Source: Palsa-1248 sp963737835 (lineage in GTDB: Bacteria > Gemmatimonadota > Gemmatimonadetes > Gemmatimonadales > Gemmatimonadaceae). Taken from it: DNA of 64,000 bases. The stretch covers positions 62,001 to 126,000 of the forward strand of contig CAVTUH010000002.1 of the NCBI GenBank assembly GCA_963737835.1, in the 5' to 3' direction. The notes beneath the pieces are model-generated. The model did not search any database. It was given only the letters and a program-made list of their open reading frames with translations, and was not told the DNA's origin. A program made the translations under genes and the position numbers. Position 1 is the stretch's first letter. Each line of letters begins with the position of its first letter. Below are positions 26,058 through 36,088 of this stretch, in pieces.

Positions 26058-29042
26058 GGATTCCATCATCGGTGCGTCCGCCACCGATCGAGCCGCGAGC
26101 CGCTGGCCGTCGTGCGGCCGCGCCTCATACAGACTGAACTCGACCCACAGAGTCGCGCCGGGCCCGTCGTTGTTCGTCGCCCAGAGCCGCCCGCCGTGCG
26201 CGCGCATGATCGAGCGACAGATCGCCAGGCCGAGTCCCATCCCATGCTCCTTGGACGTGAAGAACGGCTCGAACATGCGATCCATGATCTCGTCGGGGAT
26301 GCCCGCACCACGATCCGCGATCGAGAGGACGGGATGACGATCGCGCACCGTCGTCGCGATCGTCACGACGCGTTCTTGCGGGTCGTTGTGCGCCATCGCG
26401 TCTGATGCGTTCAGGATGAGGTTCAACAAGACCTGCTGCGCCTGCACACGGTCGCCCAGCACCGCCGGAAGCCCGGGGGAGAGATTGGTCTCGAGTGTGA
26501 CGCGCCGCTCGATCAGATCGCTGTGCACGAGCACCAGCACATCGGCGACCACCTCGTTCAGATCGAGGCGCGCTAGCCGCAGCTCCCCCTTCTTCAACAA
26601 GGACCGGAGCCGGTTGATCACGGCGCTGGCGCGACGGTCGTCGTGCACGATGTCCTGCAGTATCTCCTGGACCTCGTCCAGGTGCGGCGGATCCTTCGCG
26701 AGATAACGCTGCGCCGCGGCAGCATTCGCGAGGATCGCACTCAGCGGCTGATTCAACTCGTGCGCGAGCGCGCCTGACAGCTCGCCCAACATCGCGACGC
26801 GGCCCAGATGCGCGAGTTGCCGACGCTGCTCCTCGACCTCCGCCCGGGCGCGCCGGCGCTCGGTCACGTCGGTATCGGTCCCGATCACGTGCACCGCACG
26901 ACCTTCCATGTCCCTGATGATCGTGCCACGCGCCTGGAACCATCGCAGACTCCCATCCTTATGCAGCATGCGATGCTCGATCTCGTAATGCGAACCGCCC
27001 TCGGCGATTCGAGCACGCGCGAGTGCCGCCACCGCGGCCGCATCATCGGGATGCACATACGGGAGCCAGCCATCGAGTGGCAATTCCCCATCGTCCTCCT
27101 CGTACCCGAGCATGGACCTGATGGCCGGGTCGATATAGACCTCGTTGGTCGTGACGTTCCAATCCCAGACGCCGACGCTGCCGCCCGCAGTCGCGAGCCG
27201 ATAGCGTTGCTGCGTCACCATCAGAGCTTCGTCAGCCCGCGAGCGCTCGATCGCGACGCGCGCAATGGGTGTGAGGCTGTCGATCAACTTCCGCTCGGCC
27301 TCGCCGGGGGTCCGCGGCTCGCGATAGTACATGACGAAGAGACCGAGGACGATCCCCCGCCGTGAGACGACCGGCGCCGACCAGCAGGCGCGCAGCCGAT
27401 GCACCACGCCCAGATCGCGGAAGGCATTCCACAGGGGATCTTCCATGACGTCAGCCGTAGTGACCGGCAGTCTCGAGTACATCGCCGCGCCCCAGGTAGC
27501 GGTATAGGGGCCGACGGCCGAGCCGTCGATGGCCGCGACGTACGACCGTGGCAGACTCCCAGTCGCCGCGTGCCAGACATGCAGGGCATCGGCGTCGGGA
27601 AGCAGCACCGAGCAGAGCACCCCGTCCACCTGCGACTCCACGAGCACCGCGAGCGCGTTGAGCACGGATCGGAGAGGGGCACCGACAGCGATCATCTCGA
27701 GCACGCTGTTCTGGCCGACCCGCAACGCCTCCGCCTTCTGGCGTTCCGTCACGTCAGAATTGAGGCCCAGCATGCGGGCCGAGCTGCCCACCCAGTCGCG
27801 AATCACGCGTCCTTTGACGTGCATCCAGCGAATCGTCCCGTCCGGACGCACCACGCGAAACTCGATGTCCGTCGGCGTCGCATCCGCTGCCGCACGCGAG
27901 AACGTGCTGACAATACGTCGCCGGTCGTATCGGTGGACGAGCCGGTACAGCTGGTGAAGCGGTACGGTGAGGGCCGTAGTCGACAGGCCGAGCGCACGAC
28001 TCGTCTCGAGCGAGAGCCATACCGCCCGCTCCGCAATGCGCCATTCCCAACTACCCATCACCGCCGCACTCAACGTCAGCTCGAGCTGCGACCTGGTCTC
28101 GCGCGCCACGAGTTGCGCGCGTTGACGCTCCTGCACCACCGCCGCGAGTGACAGCAGCGCGAATGCCATCATGACGAAGAGCAGTTGTACGGTCCGCGCA
28201 TTCTCCACAGCGGAGGTCGTGACGAATGGACCACGTCCGTGGACGGCCGCCCAGATCGAGAGCAGCGTCACGATCAGCAGCGAGGTGCTCGCACCGGCCG
28301 GACCGAACCGCACTGCCGCCCACAAGAGAAACGGCACCGGCGCGTAGAGCAGCACCGAGTTCGTCTCCGGCCCAGCAGCTTGCCAGACGAACGCACCCAT
28401 GCTCACCACCACGAGCGTGGTCAGGAGGACACCCAGCTCGATGTATCGCCCCAGCGACGCACGCCGAAACTCGGACAGCGCACCGCTCGCCAGCGTCACG
28501 ATCGGGGGAGTGACGGTCAGCATGGCCAGCATGTTCGACAACAAACGCGCTTCCCATACGTTCCAGAAGCTGACACCCTCCCAATGGTTCAGTGCGAAGC
28601 CGGCATGCATGAAAGACGACACGACGTCGGCAACCAAGGCGCCGGCTACGAAGAGGCAGAGCCGGCGAAAGCTGCTGAACCATTGTGGACCGAGATTCAA
28701 CCAGCGCAGAAGCGTCGCGCCGATCAGGGCCTCGGCCGAGTTGCTCAGGAACCAACAGAGCACGAGCGGCGGCGTGACGCCGGCCTGCAGCTCGACCAGC
28801 ACATGCGCGGGGAAGACGGCGGCGAGGATGACCCACCACCACGGCGTGGGCGTGAGCAGCAGCGCGGCGAGCAGGATCGCGTTCGGAGCCCAGAGCGCCG
28901 AGATTGGGTGTGGATGGAAGATCAGGCCAAAGCCGATCCGGCCACCAATGTAGTACCCGAGCGCTGCCAGGAGGGCAGCCACTGGTTTGGAGACGACCGG
29001 CGGCGCGTCCGGAGCGATCTGCGCGCGGCGTCGCACGTCCAC
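26034..29042 (-). CDS. MASE1-PAS-GAF-PAS sensor histidine kinase
   Basis: 1002 residues. Order: an N-terminal MASE1 membrane module with about eight helices (GYYIGGRIGFGLIF, ISALWAPNAILLAALLLTP), a PAS domain near 310-430, a GAF-like domain near 440-600 (NSVLEMIAVGAPLRSVLNAL), a second PAS near 610-740 (GGSVGVWDWNVTTNEVYID, YEIEHRMLHKDGSLRWFQ), then a FixL-type kinase core. His761 lies in GALAHELNQPLSAILANAAA; N box NLILNASDAM, G boxes SIADRGAGIPDEIM and MGLGLAICRSIM are intact. No response regulator is adjacent. It starts 10 bp downstream of the aminotransferase and is a paralogue of the kinase at 31739-34669. Confidence 0.92.
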   Translation of the reverse strand: MDVRRRAQIAPDAPPVVSKPVAALLAALGYYIGGRIGFGLIFHPHPISALWAPNAILLAALLLTPTPWWWVILAAVFPAHVLVELQAGVTPPLVLCWFLSNSAEALIGATLLRWLNLGPQWFSSFRRLCLFVAGALVADVVSSFMHAGFALNHWEGVSFWNVWEARLLSNMLAMLTVTPPIVTLASGALSEFRRASLGRYIELGVLLTTLVVVSMGAFVWQAAGPETNSVLLYAPVPFLLWAAVRFGPAGASTSLLIVTLLSIWAAVHGRGPFVTTSAVENARTVQLLFVMMAFALLSLAAVVQERQRAQLVARETRSQLELTLSAAVMGSWEWRIAERAVWLSLETSRALGLSTTALTVPLHQLYRLVHRYDRRRIVSTFSRAAADATPTDIEFRVVRPDGTIRWMHVKGRVIRDWVGSSARMLGLNSDVTERQKAEALRVGQNSVLEMIAVGAPLRSVLNALAVLVESQVDGVLCSVLLPDADALHVWHAATGSLPRSYVAAIDGSAVGPYTATWGAAMYSRLPVTTADVMEDPLWNAFRDLGVVHRLRACWSAPVVSRRGIVLGLFVMYYREPRTPGEAERKLIDSLTPIARVAIERSRADEALMVTQQRYRLATAGGSVGVWDWNVTTNEVYIDPAIRSMLGYEEDDGELPLDGWLPYVHPDDAAAVAALARARIAEGGSHYEIEHRMLHKDGSLRWFQARGTIIRDMEGRAVHVIGTDTDVTERRRARAEVEEQRRQLAHLGRVAMLGELSGALAHELNQPLSAILANAAAAQRYLAKDPPHLDEVQEILQDIVHDDRRASAVINRLRSLLKKGELRLARLDLNEVVADVLVLVHSDLIERRVTLETNLSPGLPAVLGDRVQAQQVLLNLILNASDAMAHNDPQERVVTIATTVRDRHPVLSIADRGAGIPDEIMDRMFEPFFTSKEHGMGLGLAICRSIMRAHGGRLWATNNDGPGATLWVEFSLYEARPHDGQRLAARSVADAPMMESPPSTLTL

Positions 29043-29052
29043 TTTCTTCTGC

Positions 29053-30354
29053 TTAGTGCTCGCCCGTGCGGCGTGTCGTCCGGGGCGTGCGCGGCTCCGA
29101 TGTCAGGCGCCGTCCTTCCGGGGTCTTTCGCCGCACGTCTGAGCGCTGTCGAGCAGGTTTGGTACTCGGAGGAGGAGCGAGCGCAGCGATCCGCTGAACC
29201 GCATCGCACAGCGGATCGATCTCGCGGACCAGCGAAATACGGAAAAATCCGGCGGCGCCGCTGCCGAAGGCATGGCCAGGCGTGATCACGACGCGCGCCT
29301 GGTCCAGGCATGCCTGCACCCATGCCCAGTCGTTGTACCCTCCCGGTATGCGGAGCCAGTAATAGATCGCGCCGAGCGGGGGCACGACCGTCCAGTTGGC
29401 GCGCTTGAGTGTCGTCGTGACCGCGTCGCGACGTGCTTCATATTCCGCGAGGATGGGGGCGGTCAACGCACGATAGTGCACGAACGCGTGCGCCGCGGCG
29501 CGCTGGATCACGGTCGGCGCCCCATAACCCATGTTCGTGCGATACGCAGCCAGGACATCCAGTGCGCGAACGCTTCCCACGGCGAACCCGATCCGGAATC
29601 CGGCCATGCAAAACGACTTCGAGCACGAATGAAACTCGACGGCGACGTCCGAAGCCCCGGGCACCTGCAGCACGCTCGGTGCAACGTTTCCATCGAACGT
29701 GAGCTCACTGTACGCCAGGTCGCTGATGAGGAGCAGCCCATACCGCTTGCAGAATCGAACGGCGCGCTCGAAGTACTCGAGCGACGCCACCGCACCCGTC
29801 GGGTTGTTCGGATAGTTGAGGATCAATACCTTGGCAGCCTGCACGACGTCGACCGGCACACTCTCGAAGTCGACCAGATATCCAGACTCCGCCCGCATTG
29901 GCACGAGATGTACGCTGGCCCCGTTCAGGAGCGCCGCGCGACTGTAGACCGGGTAATGAATGGCTGGCACAAGCGCGAGGTCGCCCGGTCCGCAGTAGGC
30001 CATGATGAGATGCGCCAGTCCTTCCTTGGCACCGGCAACCGCCACGATCTCATCCGGCTCGACTTCGACCCCGAAGCGATACCGCATGAATCCCGCAGCC
30101 GCAGCCTGGAAGCGCGAGTCGCCGCGGAATTGCGGGTATGGGTGAGTCGTCGGATCCGCTGCCGCACGCTGCATCGCATCAATGATCGGGACCGGAGTCG
30201 GGCGATCGGGACTGCCAATGCCGAGGTCCACGAACGCACGTCGGTGTGCGCGAGCCTCGGCCTTGAGCTCATCCAACGCGGCAAACACATACGGCGGCAA
30301 CGCTTGGAGCGCGGCCGTTGGTCTCAACTCATTGGGAACATTGAGGTCAGGCAT
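29053..30354 (-). CDS. PLP-dependent aminotransferase, LL-diaminopimelate aminotransferase-like
   Basis: 433 residues of fold-type I. The motifs DLGIGSPDRPTP, HPYPQFRGDSRFQAA, VAVAGAKEGLAHL, ILNYPNNPTGAV, ISDLAYSELTFDG and the PLP-lysine segment SCSKSFCMAGFRIGFAVGS are in family order, with a final R in FFRISLV for the carboxylate. It resembles DapL/AlaA-type enzymes that transfer amino groups between diaminopimelate or alanine and 2-oxoglutarate. The last 40 residues (KPARQRSDVRRKTPEGRRL) are a basic extension. It is upstream of and possibly co-transcribed with a sensor kinase. True substrate unknown. Confidence 0.88.
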   Translation of the reverse strand: MPDLNVPNELRPTAALQALPPYVFAALDELKAEARAHRRAFVDLGIGSPDRPTPVPIIDAMQRAAADPTTHPYPQFRGDSRFQAAAAGFMRYRFGVEVEPDEIVAVAGAKEGLAHLIMAYCGPGDLALVPAIHYPVYSRAALLNGASVHLVPMRAESGYLVDFESVPVDVVQAAKVLILNYPNNPTGAVASLEYFERAVRFCKRYGLLLISDLAYSELTFDGNVAPSVLQVPGASDVAVEFHSCSKSFCMAGFRIGFAVGSVRALDVLAAYRTNMGYGAPTVIQRAAAHAFVHYRALTAPILAEYEARRDAVTTTLKRANWTVVPPLGAIYYWLRIPGGYNDWAWVQACLDQARVVITPGHAFGSGAAGFFRISLVREIDPLCDAVQRIAALAPPPSTKPARQRSDVRRKTPEGRRLTSEPRTPRTTRRTGEH

Positions 30355-30727
30355 TGGAAGGGAATGTGCGCGACGAGTTCAGAAAAGCCAGGGGACGCTC
30401 GCTGAAAACGCCCGAGAAAGTAGACCCGCGAGCGCTGCACGCGTCCGAGAAAGTAGACCTACAGAGAGTGGAAAGTAGACCACTACGGGACTGACCCTGG
30501 AGAACTAGGCATGAGGCGTGCGCGATGGGTGCTGACATGCCCCGGCGTCGTTCAGCTTGACCTGGCGCGGCGGCGAGGCAGAATACAACAGTAGAGATCG
30601 TGGACGGCGGTTGACGCCCGATAGGGCACACGCCGTGGGCCTGGCTGCCGATAGCGTCGAGGACGCTACTGCTCGGGCGACAACCAGTGAAGCCATGGCG
30701 TGGGAACCCGCGAATCAAGGGGGACCC
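30355..30727. repeat. intergenic region with class C element on the reverse strand
   Basis: Three copies of GAAAGTAGACC (30415-30425, 30450-30459 and 30471-30481) are spaced around a GC hairpin (GCGAGCGCTGCACGCG). Read on the reverse strand this is GGTCTACTTTC..., the same tract as in the double element at 54728-54845. The rest of this roughly 370-base stretch holds no supported gene. Confidence 0.5.
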
Positions 30728-31598
30728 ATGGACAGGGCACGAGGGACGACTGGGGTCGTGGTCTGGGTGCTGAGCGTGCTCCTCGCGCTCATCTTCATCT
30801 TCGCTGGCGTTCCCAAGATCGTCGGGGGCCAGACCTTTTTGCTCCAGGCCGCGGCCATGCACGGGTTTCCCTCGTGGATGCGCGTCGTGGTCGGCGTGTT
30901 CGAGGTACTCGGCGGCCTCGCCCTGTTGATACCGGGACTCGCCATCTATGGCTCGATTGGCCTCGGGATTCTGATGATCCCCGCGGCGATCACCCAAGCC
31001 ATGAGTGGCGAAAGCGGGCTCTACATTCCGTTCATTCTGTTCATCCTGCTCATGATCGTTGGGTGGCAACGAGACACGGCGACAATGCGCGGTCTCTATC
31101 GCGGAGTGGCAGCCGCCAGTGGCCCTGTGGTCCGGGAAGGCGTGATCGCCGGTTTGATCGGCGCAACGTGCGTCGCCGTCTGGTTCTTCATCATCGACCT
31201 GGTTGCTGGTCACGCCCTGCTGACCCCGATCACCCTCGGCCAGTCGTTCTTCTCGCTGTTCCGGAACACGCAGCCCGCCGTGTCACCGCTCAATGCACTC
31301 ATCGGCTACACGATCGTGCACTATGTCGCGTTCGCGATCGCAGGTGTGGTCGCGGCCGACGTCGTGGCATGGGCCGGCCGCGAGCCGACGGTCCTGTTCG
31401 GGTTCGCCATCTCTGTTCGTCGCGTTCGAGGTGGGGTTCTACGGATTCGTGGCGCTGCTCCAGCACGCGAGTTCCCTGGGCGCGCTCGCCTGGCCGCAGG
31501 TCATGGTCGGCAACCTGATCGCCTCAGCCGCCATGGGGTTCTTCCTCTGGCGCGCGCATCCCCAACTGCGAGAGCAGTTCGCGCATGCGTTGGACTAG
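30728..31598 (+). pseudogene. DoxX-like membrane protein gene with a frameshift
   Basis: The frame from ATG 30728 encodes a DoxX-type protein: WVLSVLLALIFIFAGVPKIV, VVVGVFEVLGGLALLIPGL, IGLGILMIPAAITQAM and a fourth helix, then a second membrane module (VIAGLIGATCVAVWFFIIDL, GYTIVHYVAFAIAGVVAADV). At about 31411 the reading changes to Arg-rich nonsense, while the next frame continues with LFVAFEVGFYGFVALLQ and VMVGNLIASAAMGFFLW to TAG at 31596-31598. Removing one T near 31413 restores a single protein of about 290 residues. This is either a recent mutation or a base-calling error. Confidence 0.75.
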
Positions 31599-31599
31599 A

Positions 31600-31726
31600 G
31601 GCAAACGGCGGGGTCAGGGGTCAGGGATTAGGGATCAGGGAACAAACTTCGAGGCCGGTCACAGTGCACCGTGACCGGCCCTTCGATTTGTTCCCTGGCC
31701 CCTGACCCCTGACCCCGCAGTTTGCC
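31600..31726. repeat. class A fold-back element (GGGGTCA heptads)
   Basis: Near-perfect inverted repeat of 127 bp: GGCAAAC ... GTTTGCC at the ends, arms of 7-bp units (GGGGTCA, GGGATTA, GGGATCA on the left and TGACCCC on the right), then GGGAACAAACTTCGAGG and a core GGTCACAGTGCACCGTGACC. It sits exactly between two convergent genes. Confidence 0.9.
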
Positions 31727-31738
31727 GTCCTGTCCCTC

Positions 31739-34669
31739 TCACCTTGCCGAACCCTCGTACACCAACTCCGGCCGCGGCGCCTTGACGGGTTGGCGCTCGG
31801 AGGTGACTCCAATGCGCTCACGCGGGAATTCGACCCAAAACGTCGCTCCGTCCCCCGGATTGTTCGACGCCCATAGCCGTCCGCCGTGCGCGCGCATGAT
31901 CGACCGGCAGATCGCCAACCCGAGCCCCAGCCCATCTTCCTTCGACGTGACGAACGGCTCGAAGATCCGGTCCAGCGTTGCCTCCGGGATCCCCCTGCCG
32001 CAATCGACAATGGATAGCCGCGCATTGCCGTCGCACATCTCGGTGAGGATTCTCAGAACTCGGTCCCCCTGGACGTTGTCGCTCATCGCGTCACAGGCAT
32101 TCAGGATGAGGTTCAACAAGACCTGTTGTGCCTGCACCCGATCGCCGAATACCACGGGCAGACCTGGGGCGAGGCGACTCTCGACCAATACCCTTCGCTC
32201 GATCAAGTCGCTGTGCACGAGTTCCAGGACGTCGGTGACCACTTCGTTCAGGTCGAGCCGCTGAACCCGTAGCTCCCCCTTCTTCAGCAGCGACCGCAAG
32301 CGCGCGATCACTGCGGCGGCGCGGTGATCGTCGTGCACGATGTCCTCCAGGATCTCTTGAATCAGGTCGGCCGTCGGGCTGGGTGGCATCTGGGACAATG
32401 ACCGCTGTGCGGCCGCAGCATTCGCCAGGATCGCGCTCAACGGCTGATTCAACTCGTGCGCGAGCGCGCCGGACAGCTCGCCCAGCACCGCCGCCCGACC
32501 GAGGTGCGCCAACTGACGTTGTTGCTCGTCCAGTTCGGCCCGGACGCGTCGCCGTTCCGTCACATCCGTGCTCGTACCCACGACGCGAATCGCTCGTCCG
32601 TCGCCACCACGTATCACCGTCCCGCGAGCAGCGATCCAACGCACACCCCCGTCCCTGTGGAGCAACCGGAGCTCGACCTCATAGTTCGCCTGGTCACCAG
32701 CGATCCGCGATTCCACGAGGCACAGCACACGCTCGACGTCATCCGGGTGTATGTGGGCTATCCAGGCCTCGAGGTGATCGTCGATTTCGTTGTCCTCGTA
32801 CCCCAGCATCGTGTTGATGTATGGGTCCACATAGACGTGGTTGGTCCTGAGGTCCCAGTCCCAGACGCCCACGTTTCCACCGGTCGTCGCCAATCGATAC
32901 CGCTGGTGACTCAACCGCAGAGCATTGTCCGCCTGCGAGCGCTCAATAGCCACGCTCGCCATGGCAGTGACGGAATGGACCAGACGCTTCTCGTCCTCGC
33001 CTGGCACCCAGTTCTCTGGACACGACACGAGGCACTCGCCCAGGACGGCGCCCTCTCGTGACAGAATTGGCGTTGACCAGAAGGCGGACATGTTGCGAGC
33101 CGCGCCGTTCTCACAGAGGGGATTCAATCCACCATCGTTGGAGAAGTCAGGAGGCGCGCCAGCGTGCAGCGCATCGACTGGGAGAACCGTGCACGTGACA
33201 CCGTCGATCTGGGATTCGACGATGCTGGACAGCGCCAGGAGGACCTCGGGCAGCGGCACTCCGACCGCGACGATCTCGAGAATGCTGTTCTGCGCCACCT
33301 TCAACGCTTCCGCTTTTTTCTGGTCTGTGACATCGGCGCCGAGACCCAGCATGCGCACCGCGGCGCCCAGCCCATCCTCGACGACACGCCCTTTGGTGCG
33401 AACCCACCGCAGGCTGCCGTCTCGACGCACCACGCGAAACTCGATCTCGGTCGAGTTCTTATCCAGTACGGCCCGGGAGAGCGCATCGGCGACGCCGCCG
33501 CGATCGTCCGGGTGCACGATATCATAGAACTCCTCGACGCTGAGGCTCGTTCGGTTCGCCGGCAGGCCCAGCACGCGTGCGCTCTCGCCCGACACGGTTA
33601 TCACCCCTTCGGCGATGCGCCACTCCCAGCTGCCCATGACCGCAGCGCGCAGCGCCAGCTCGAGCTGCTCCTTGTTCTCGCGCGCGGACTCCTGATTGGC
33701 CAGAGCCGTCTGTCGTTCCTGCTCGCGCTGGCGGACGGCTGCAGCCAGCGACAGCAACGCGACCGCTGCCATGATGAAGAACAGCTGAATCGCCGCCGCG
33801 TTTTCTCCCGGTGACTGCACAACGAACGGGCCGCGGCCATGCACCGCGGTCCAGAGTGTCAGGAGCGCAACGACGACGAGTGACGCACTCACACCGCCTG
33901 TACCGAATCGAATCGCGGCCCAGAGGAGAAGCGGCACGGGCGCGTACAACAACGCCGAGTCAGCGCCCGGGCTGGATGTGCGCCGGCCGAAGGCGATGAT
34001 GCCGACGATCACCAAGGCAACGACGAAGATCACGGTTTCGACGCTGCGCCCGATTGTCATGGTGCGTAGCCGGCGGAGTCCGGCCTGCCCCAGCTGCACG
34101 AACGCAGGCGTCACCGCCAGCATGGCCAGCATGTTCGACCAGAACCGGATGTGCCAGACGTCCCAGTAGACGGCGCGCTGCTCGCCATGTAGGACGAGAG
34201 GCGCGGCCAGCAGCGTCGACACAAACGCGGCAATGAACGTCGAGACGGCGAAGGCGCTCACGCGACTGAAGGTGTCGAACCACGGCGGCCCGGCGACGGT
34301 CCAGCGCAGGAGAAGCGCCGCGATCACGACCTCGCTGACGTTGCTGAGGTACCACACCGGAATCAGCCAATGCAATCCGGCTTGGAGCTCGACGATCACA
34401 TGCGCGGGAAACGCGGCGAGGAGCACGACCCACCATGACCTCGTCGGTGTGAGGAGCAGGGCCGCCAGCAGGATGCCGTTCGGCACCCAGAGCGTGGATA
34501 CCAGATACGGTGTGACCGACAGCGCAAATCCGACCCGCGCGGCGGCGTAGTACGCTACCGCGACCAGCACGGCGATCGGGAGTCTCGATCTCATCCACGT
34601 CGGGGCGGCAAGATCGTGCCGCTCGGGTGTCATTGATAGACGGGCCGGGTCCGCTGCTTCGTTGCTCAC
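31739..34669 (-). CDS. MASE1-PAS-GAF-PAS sensor histidine kinase (paralogue)
   Basis: 976 residues with the same order as 26034-29042: MASE1 (AYYAAARVGFALSV, STLWVPNGILLAALLLTP), PAS (AVMGSWEWRIAEGVITVSGE), a shorter GAF-like part, PAS (GGNVGVWDWDLRTNHVYVD) and kinase. His738 is in GALAHELNQPLSAILANAAA; N and G boxes (NLILNACDAMSD, DCGRGIPEATLDRIF, LGLGLAICRSIM) are intact. Identity with the first kinase is high in the kinase core and lower in the sensor parts, as expected for an old duplication with sensory divergence. No regulator gene is adjacent. Its 3' end abuts a class A element. Confidence 0.92.
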   Translation of the reverse strand: MSNEAADPARLSMTPERHDLAAPTWMRSRLPIAVLVAVAYYAAARVGFALSVTPYLVSTLWVPNGILLAALLLTPTRSWWVVLLAAFPAHVIVELQAGLHWLIPVWYLSNVSEVVIAALLLRWTVAGPPWFDTFSRVSAFAVSTFIAAFVSTLLAAPLVLHGEQRAVYWDVWHIRFWSNMLAMLAVTPAFVQLGQAGLRRLRTMTIGRSVETVIFVVALVIVGIIAFGRRTSSPGADSALLYAPVPLLLWAAIRFGTGGVSASLVVVALLTLWTAVHGRGPFVVQSPGENAAAIQLFFIMAAVALLSLAAAVRQREQERQTALANQESARENKEQLELALRAAVMGSWEWRIAEGVITVSGESARVLGLPANRTSLSVEEFYDIVHPDDRGGVADALSRAVLDKNSTEIEFRVVRRDGSLRWVRTKGRVVEDGLGAAVRMLGLGADVTDQKKAEALKVAQNSILEIVAVGVPLPEVLLALSSIVESQIDGVTCTVLPVDALHAGAPPDFSNDGGLNPLCENGAARNMSAFWSTPILSREGAVLGECLVSCPENWVPGEDEKRLVHSVTAMASVAIERSQADNALRLSHQRYRLATTGGNVGVWDWDLRTNHVYVDPYINTMLGYEDNEIDDHLEAWIAHIHPDDVERVLCLVESRIAGDQANYEVELRLLHRDGGVRWIAARGTVIRGGDGRAIRVVGTSTDVTERRRVRAELDEQQRQLAHLGRAAVLGELSGALAHELNQPLSAILANAAAAQRSLSQMPPSPTADLIQEILEDIVHDDHRAAAVIARLRSLLKKGELRVQRLDLNEVVTDVLELVHSDLIERRVLVESRLAPGLPVVFGDRVQAQQVLLNLILNACDAMSDNVQGDRVLRILTEMCDGNARLSIVDCGRGIPEATLDRIFEPFVTSKEDGLGLGLAICRSIMRAHGGRLWASNNPGDGATFWVEFPRERIGVTSERQPVKAPRPELVYEGSAR

Positions 34670-34849
34670 GGTCCTCCCTCGTGCCAGCCGTCACACAACA
34701 CACGATCGCCGGCGTGGACGAGCATCCACGCGACGCTTCGGGTGGAATCAGCGGTTCTACGGGGTGGCCAGGCAGGTGGTAAGTACGACCAAGGTCTAAT
34801 AGCCGCAGCGACAGGGGTTACCATTACAAACGGTCCCCCATAGGCGGTG

Positions 34850-34990
34850 CTACAGGGTCGGCTTGTACACCATCGCGCAAATGACGGAGAACAGGAGCAG
34901 GAGGTTCGCGGCGGCTAGCACGCCGAGTCGCCGTTGGAGCACACGCATACGCGATTCATCGCGGGACGGCGAGGCGGCGAGCGTACTCAT
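34850..34990 (-). CDS. small single-pass membrane protein
   Basis: 46 residues from ATG 34990 to TAG: a charged N-terminus (SPSRDESRMRVLQRRLG) followed by one hydrophobic helix (VLAAANLLLLFSVICAMVY) and KPTL. Upstream (34992-35012) is a one-armed run of CCCCTGGCCCCTGACCCC, a class A heptad remnant. Too small to judge by family; the composition suits a real membrane peptide. Confidence 0.45.
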   Translation of the reverse strand: MSTLAASPSRDESRMRVLQRRLGVLAAANLLLLFSVICAMVYKPTL

Positions 34991-35017
34991 TGCCCCTGGC
35001 CCCTGACCCCTTGTCGT

Positions 35018-36025
35018 CTACGCAAGCGCCTTCAGCTCCATGCCGACACCGCGCTCGCGCGCCCGCTGCACGACGAGGGACGCGGCCGCCACGTCCTGGA
35101 CGCCGACGCCGGTGAGGTCGCAGACGATGGTGTCATTGGCGTTCTGGCGGCCTGGTGCGGTGCCATTCACGATACTCCCGAGCTCCGTCACCGCGGCTGC
35201 GTCGATCACCCCGGCATCGAGTGCGTGATGGATCTCACCGATGCGCCGGCACTGCGGCAGACTATCTGCGACGACGCGATCGGCTGATCCGAGCACCCCG
35301 ACATCGAGCTCCTGTTTGTCGGCGCCATCCGACCCGACCGCAACCACGAGTGCACCGCGCGCAAGCCACTCGGCACGCAGCAGCGGCGCTCGACTCGACG
35401 TCACGGTCACCACAATGTCCGCATCGCGGACGGCCTCTTGCACCGAGGAGGCGACGGTCGCCGTGCATGCCGACGGCAGTGCATGGCCCTCTTCCAGATC
35501 GCGCATGCAGTCAGCCGCCGCTTCACTGCGGCGGCCCCATATGCGCAGCGAGCGAAACGCACGCACTCCCGCCAGCACCCGGGGCTGCAGTCGGGCCTGA
35601 ATCCCCGTTCCCACAATGGCCACCGTGTCGACCGCTTCGCGCGCAAGATGCTTCGCTGCGACCGCTCCGGCCGCGGCGGTCCGCAGGTCAGTGATGTAGC
35701 CGTTGTCGAGGAGGATCGCGCGCGGGACGCCGGTGCGCGCGTCGAACACCATCACTATCCCATTACCGCTGGGAAGACCCAGCGCGGGGTTGCCGGGAAA
35801 GCCGGACGCGGCCTTGACGGCGTAGTACTCACCGCCGTGGAGGTACCCGGCTTTGATGTGAATCTCGCCCTGGTGCTCCGGCACATCGAGGTGAATGACG
35901 TTGGGTAACTCGGCCGCCCCTCGCGCGTACAGCGAGAACGCGCGCTCGACGGCCGCGCTGCACGCTGCCGGATCGAGCAGCGCGCGGATCTCGGGTTCGT
36001 GGAGGACGAGGACGGAAGCGGGCAC
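35018..36025 (-). CDS. ornithine cyclodeaminase/mu-crystallin family protein, possible pyrroline-2-carboxylate reductase
   Basis: 335 residues. The N-terminal dimerisation part (NVIHLDVPEHQGEIHIKAGY, YYAVKAASGFPGNPALGLPS) carries the conserved Lys of the family, and the Rossmann part opens with VDTVAIVGTGIQARLQ and later VTVTSSRAPLL and GSDGADKQELD. Family members are ornithine or alanine dehydrogenases or NAD(P)H-dependent Delta1-pyrroline-2-carboxylate reductases. The reductase is attractive because a predicted trans-3-hydroxyproline dehydratase, whose product is that substrate, lies 4.3 kb away. That link is inference; they are not in one operon. Confidence 0.85.
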   Translation of the reverse strand: MPASVLVLHEPEIRALLDPAACSAAVERAFSLYARGAAELPNVIHLDVPEHQGEIHIKAGYLHGGEYYAVKAASGFPGNPALGLPSGNGIVMVFDARTGVPRAILLDNGYITDLRTAAAGAVAAKHLAREAVDTVAIVGTGIQARLQPRVLAGVRAFRSLRIWGRRSEAAADCMRDLEEGHALPSACTATVASSVQEAVRDADIVVTVTSSRAPLLRAEWLARGALVVAVGSDGADKQELDVGVLGSADRVVADSLPQCRRIGEIHHALDAGVIDAAAVTELGSIVNGTAPGRQNANDTIVCDLTGVGVQDVAAASLVVQRARERGVGMELKALA

Positions 36026-36088
36026 AGATCGGGGTTCGAGTCCGGGTCACTACAACAGTCCGCGGATGAACAATATGTTGACGCTCGT

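Noticed and set aside
29272..30405. 377-codon frame opposite the aminotransferase
   Set aside because: Antisense to an intact PLP enzyme; no motifs.
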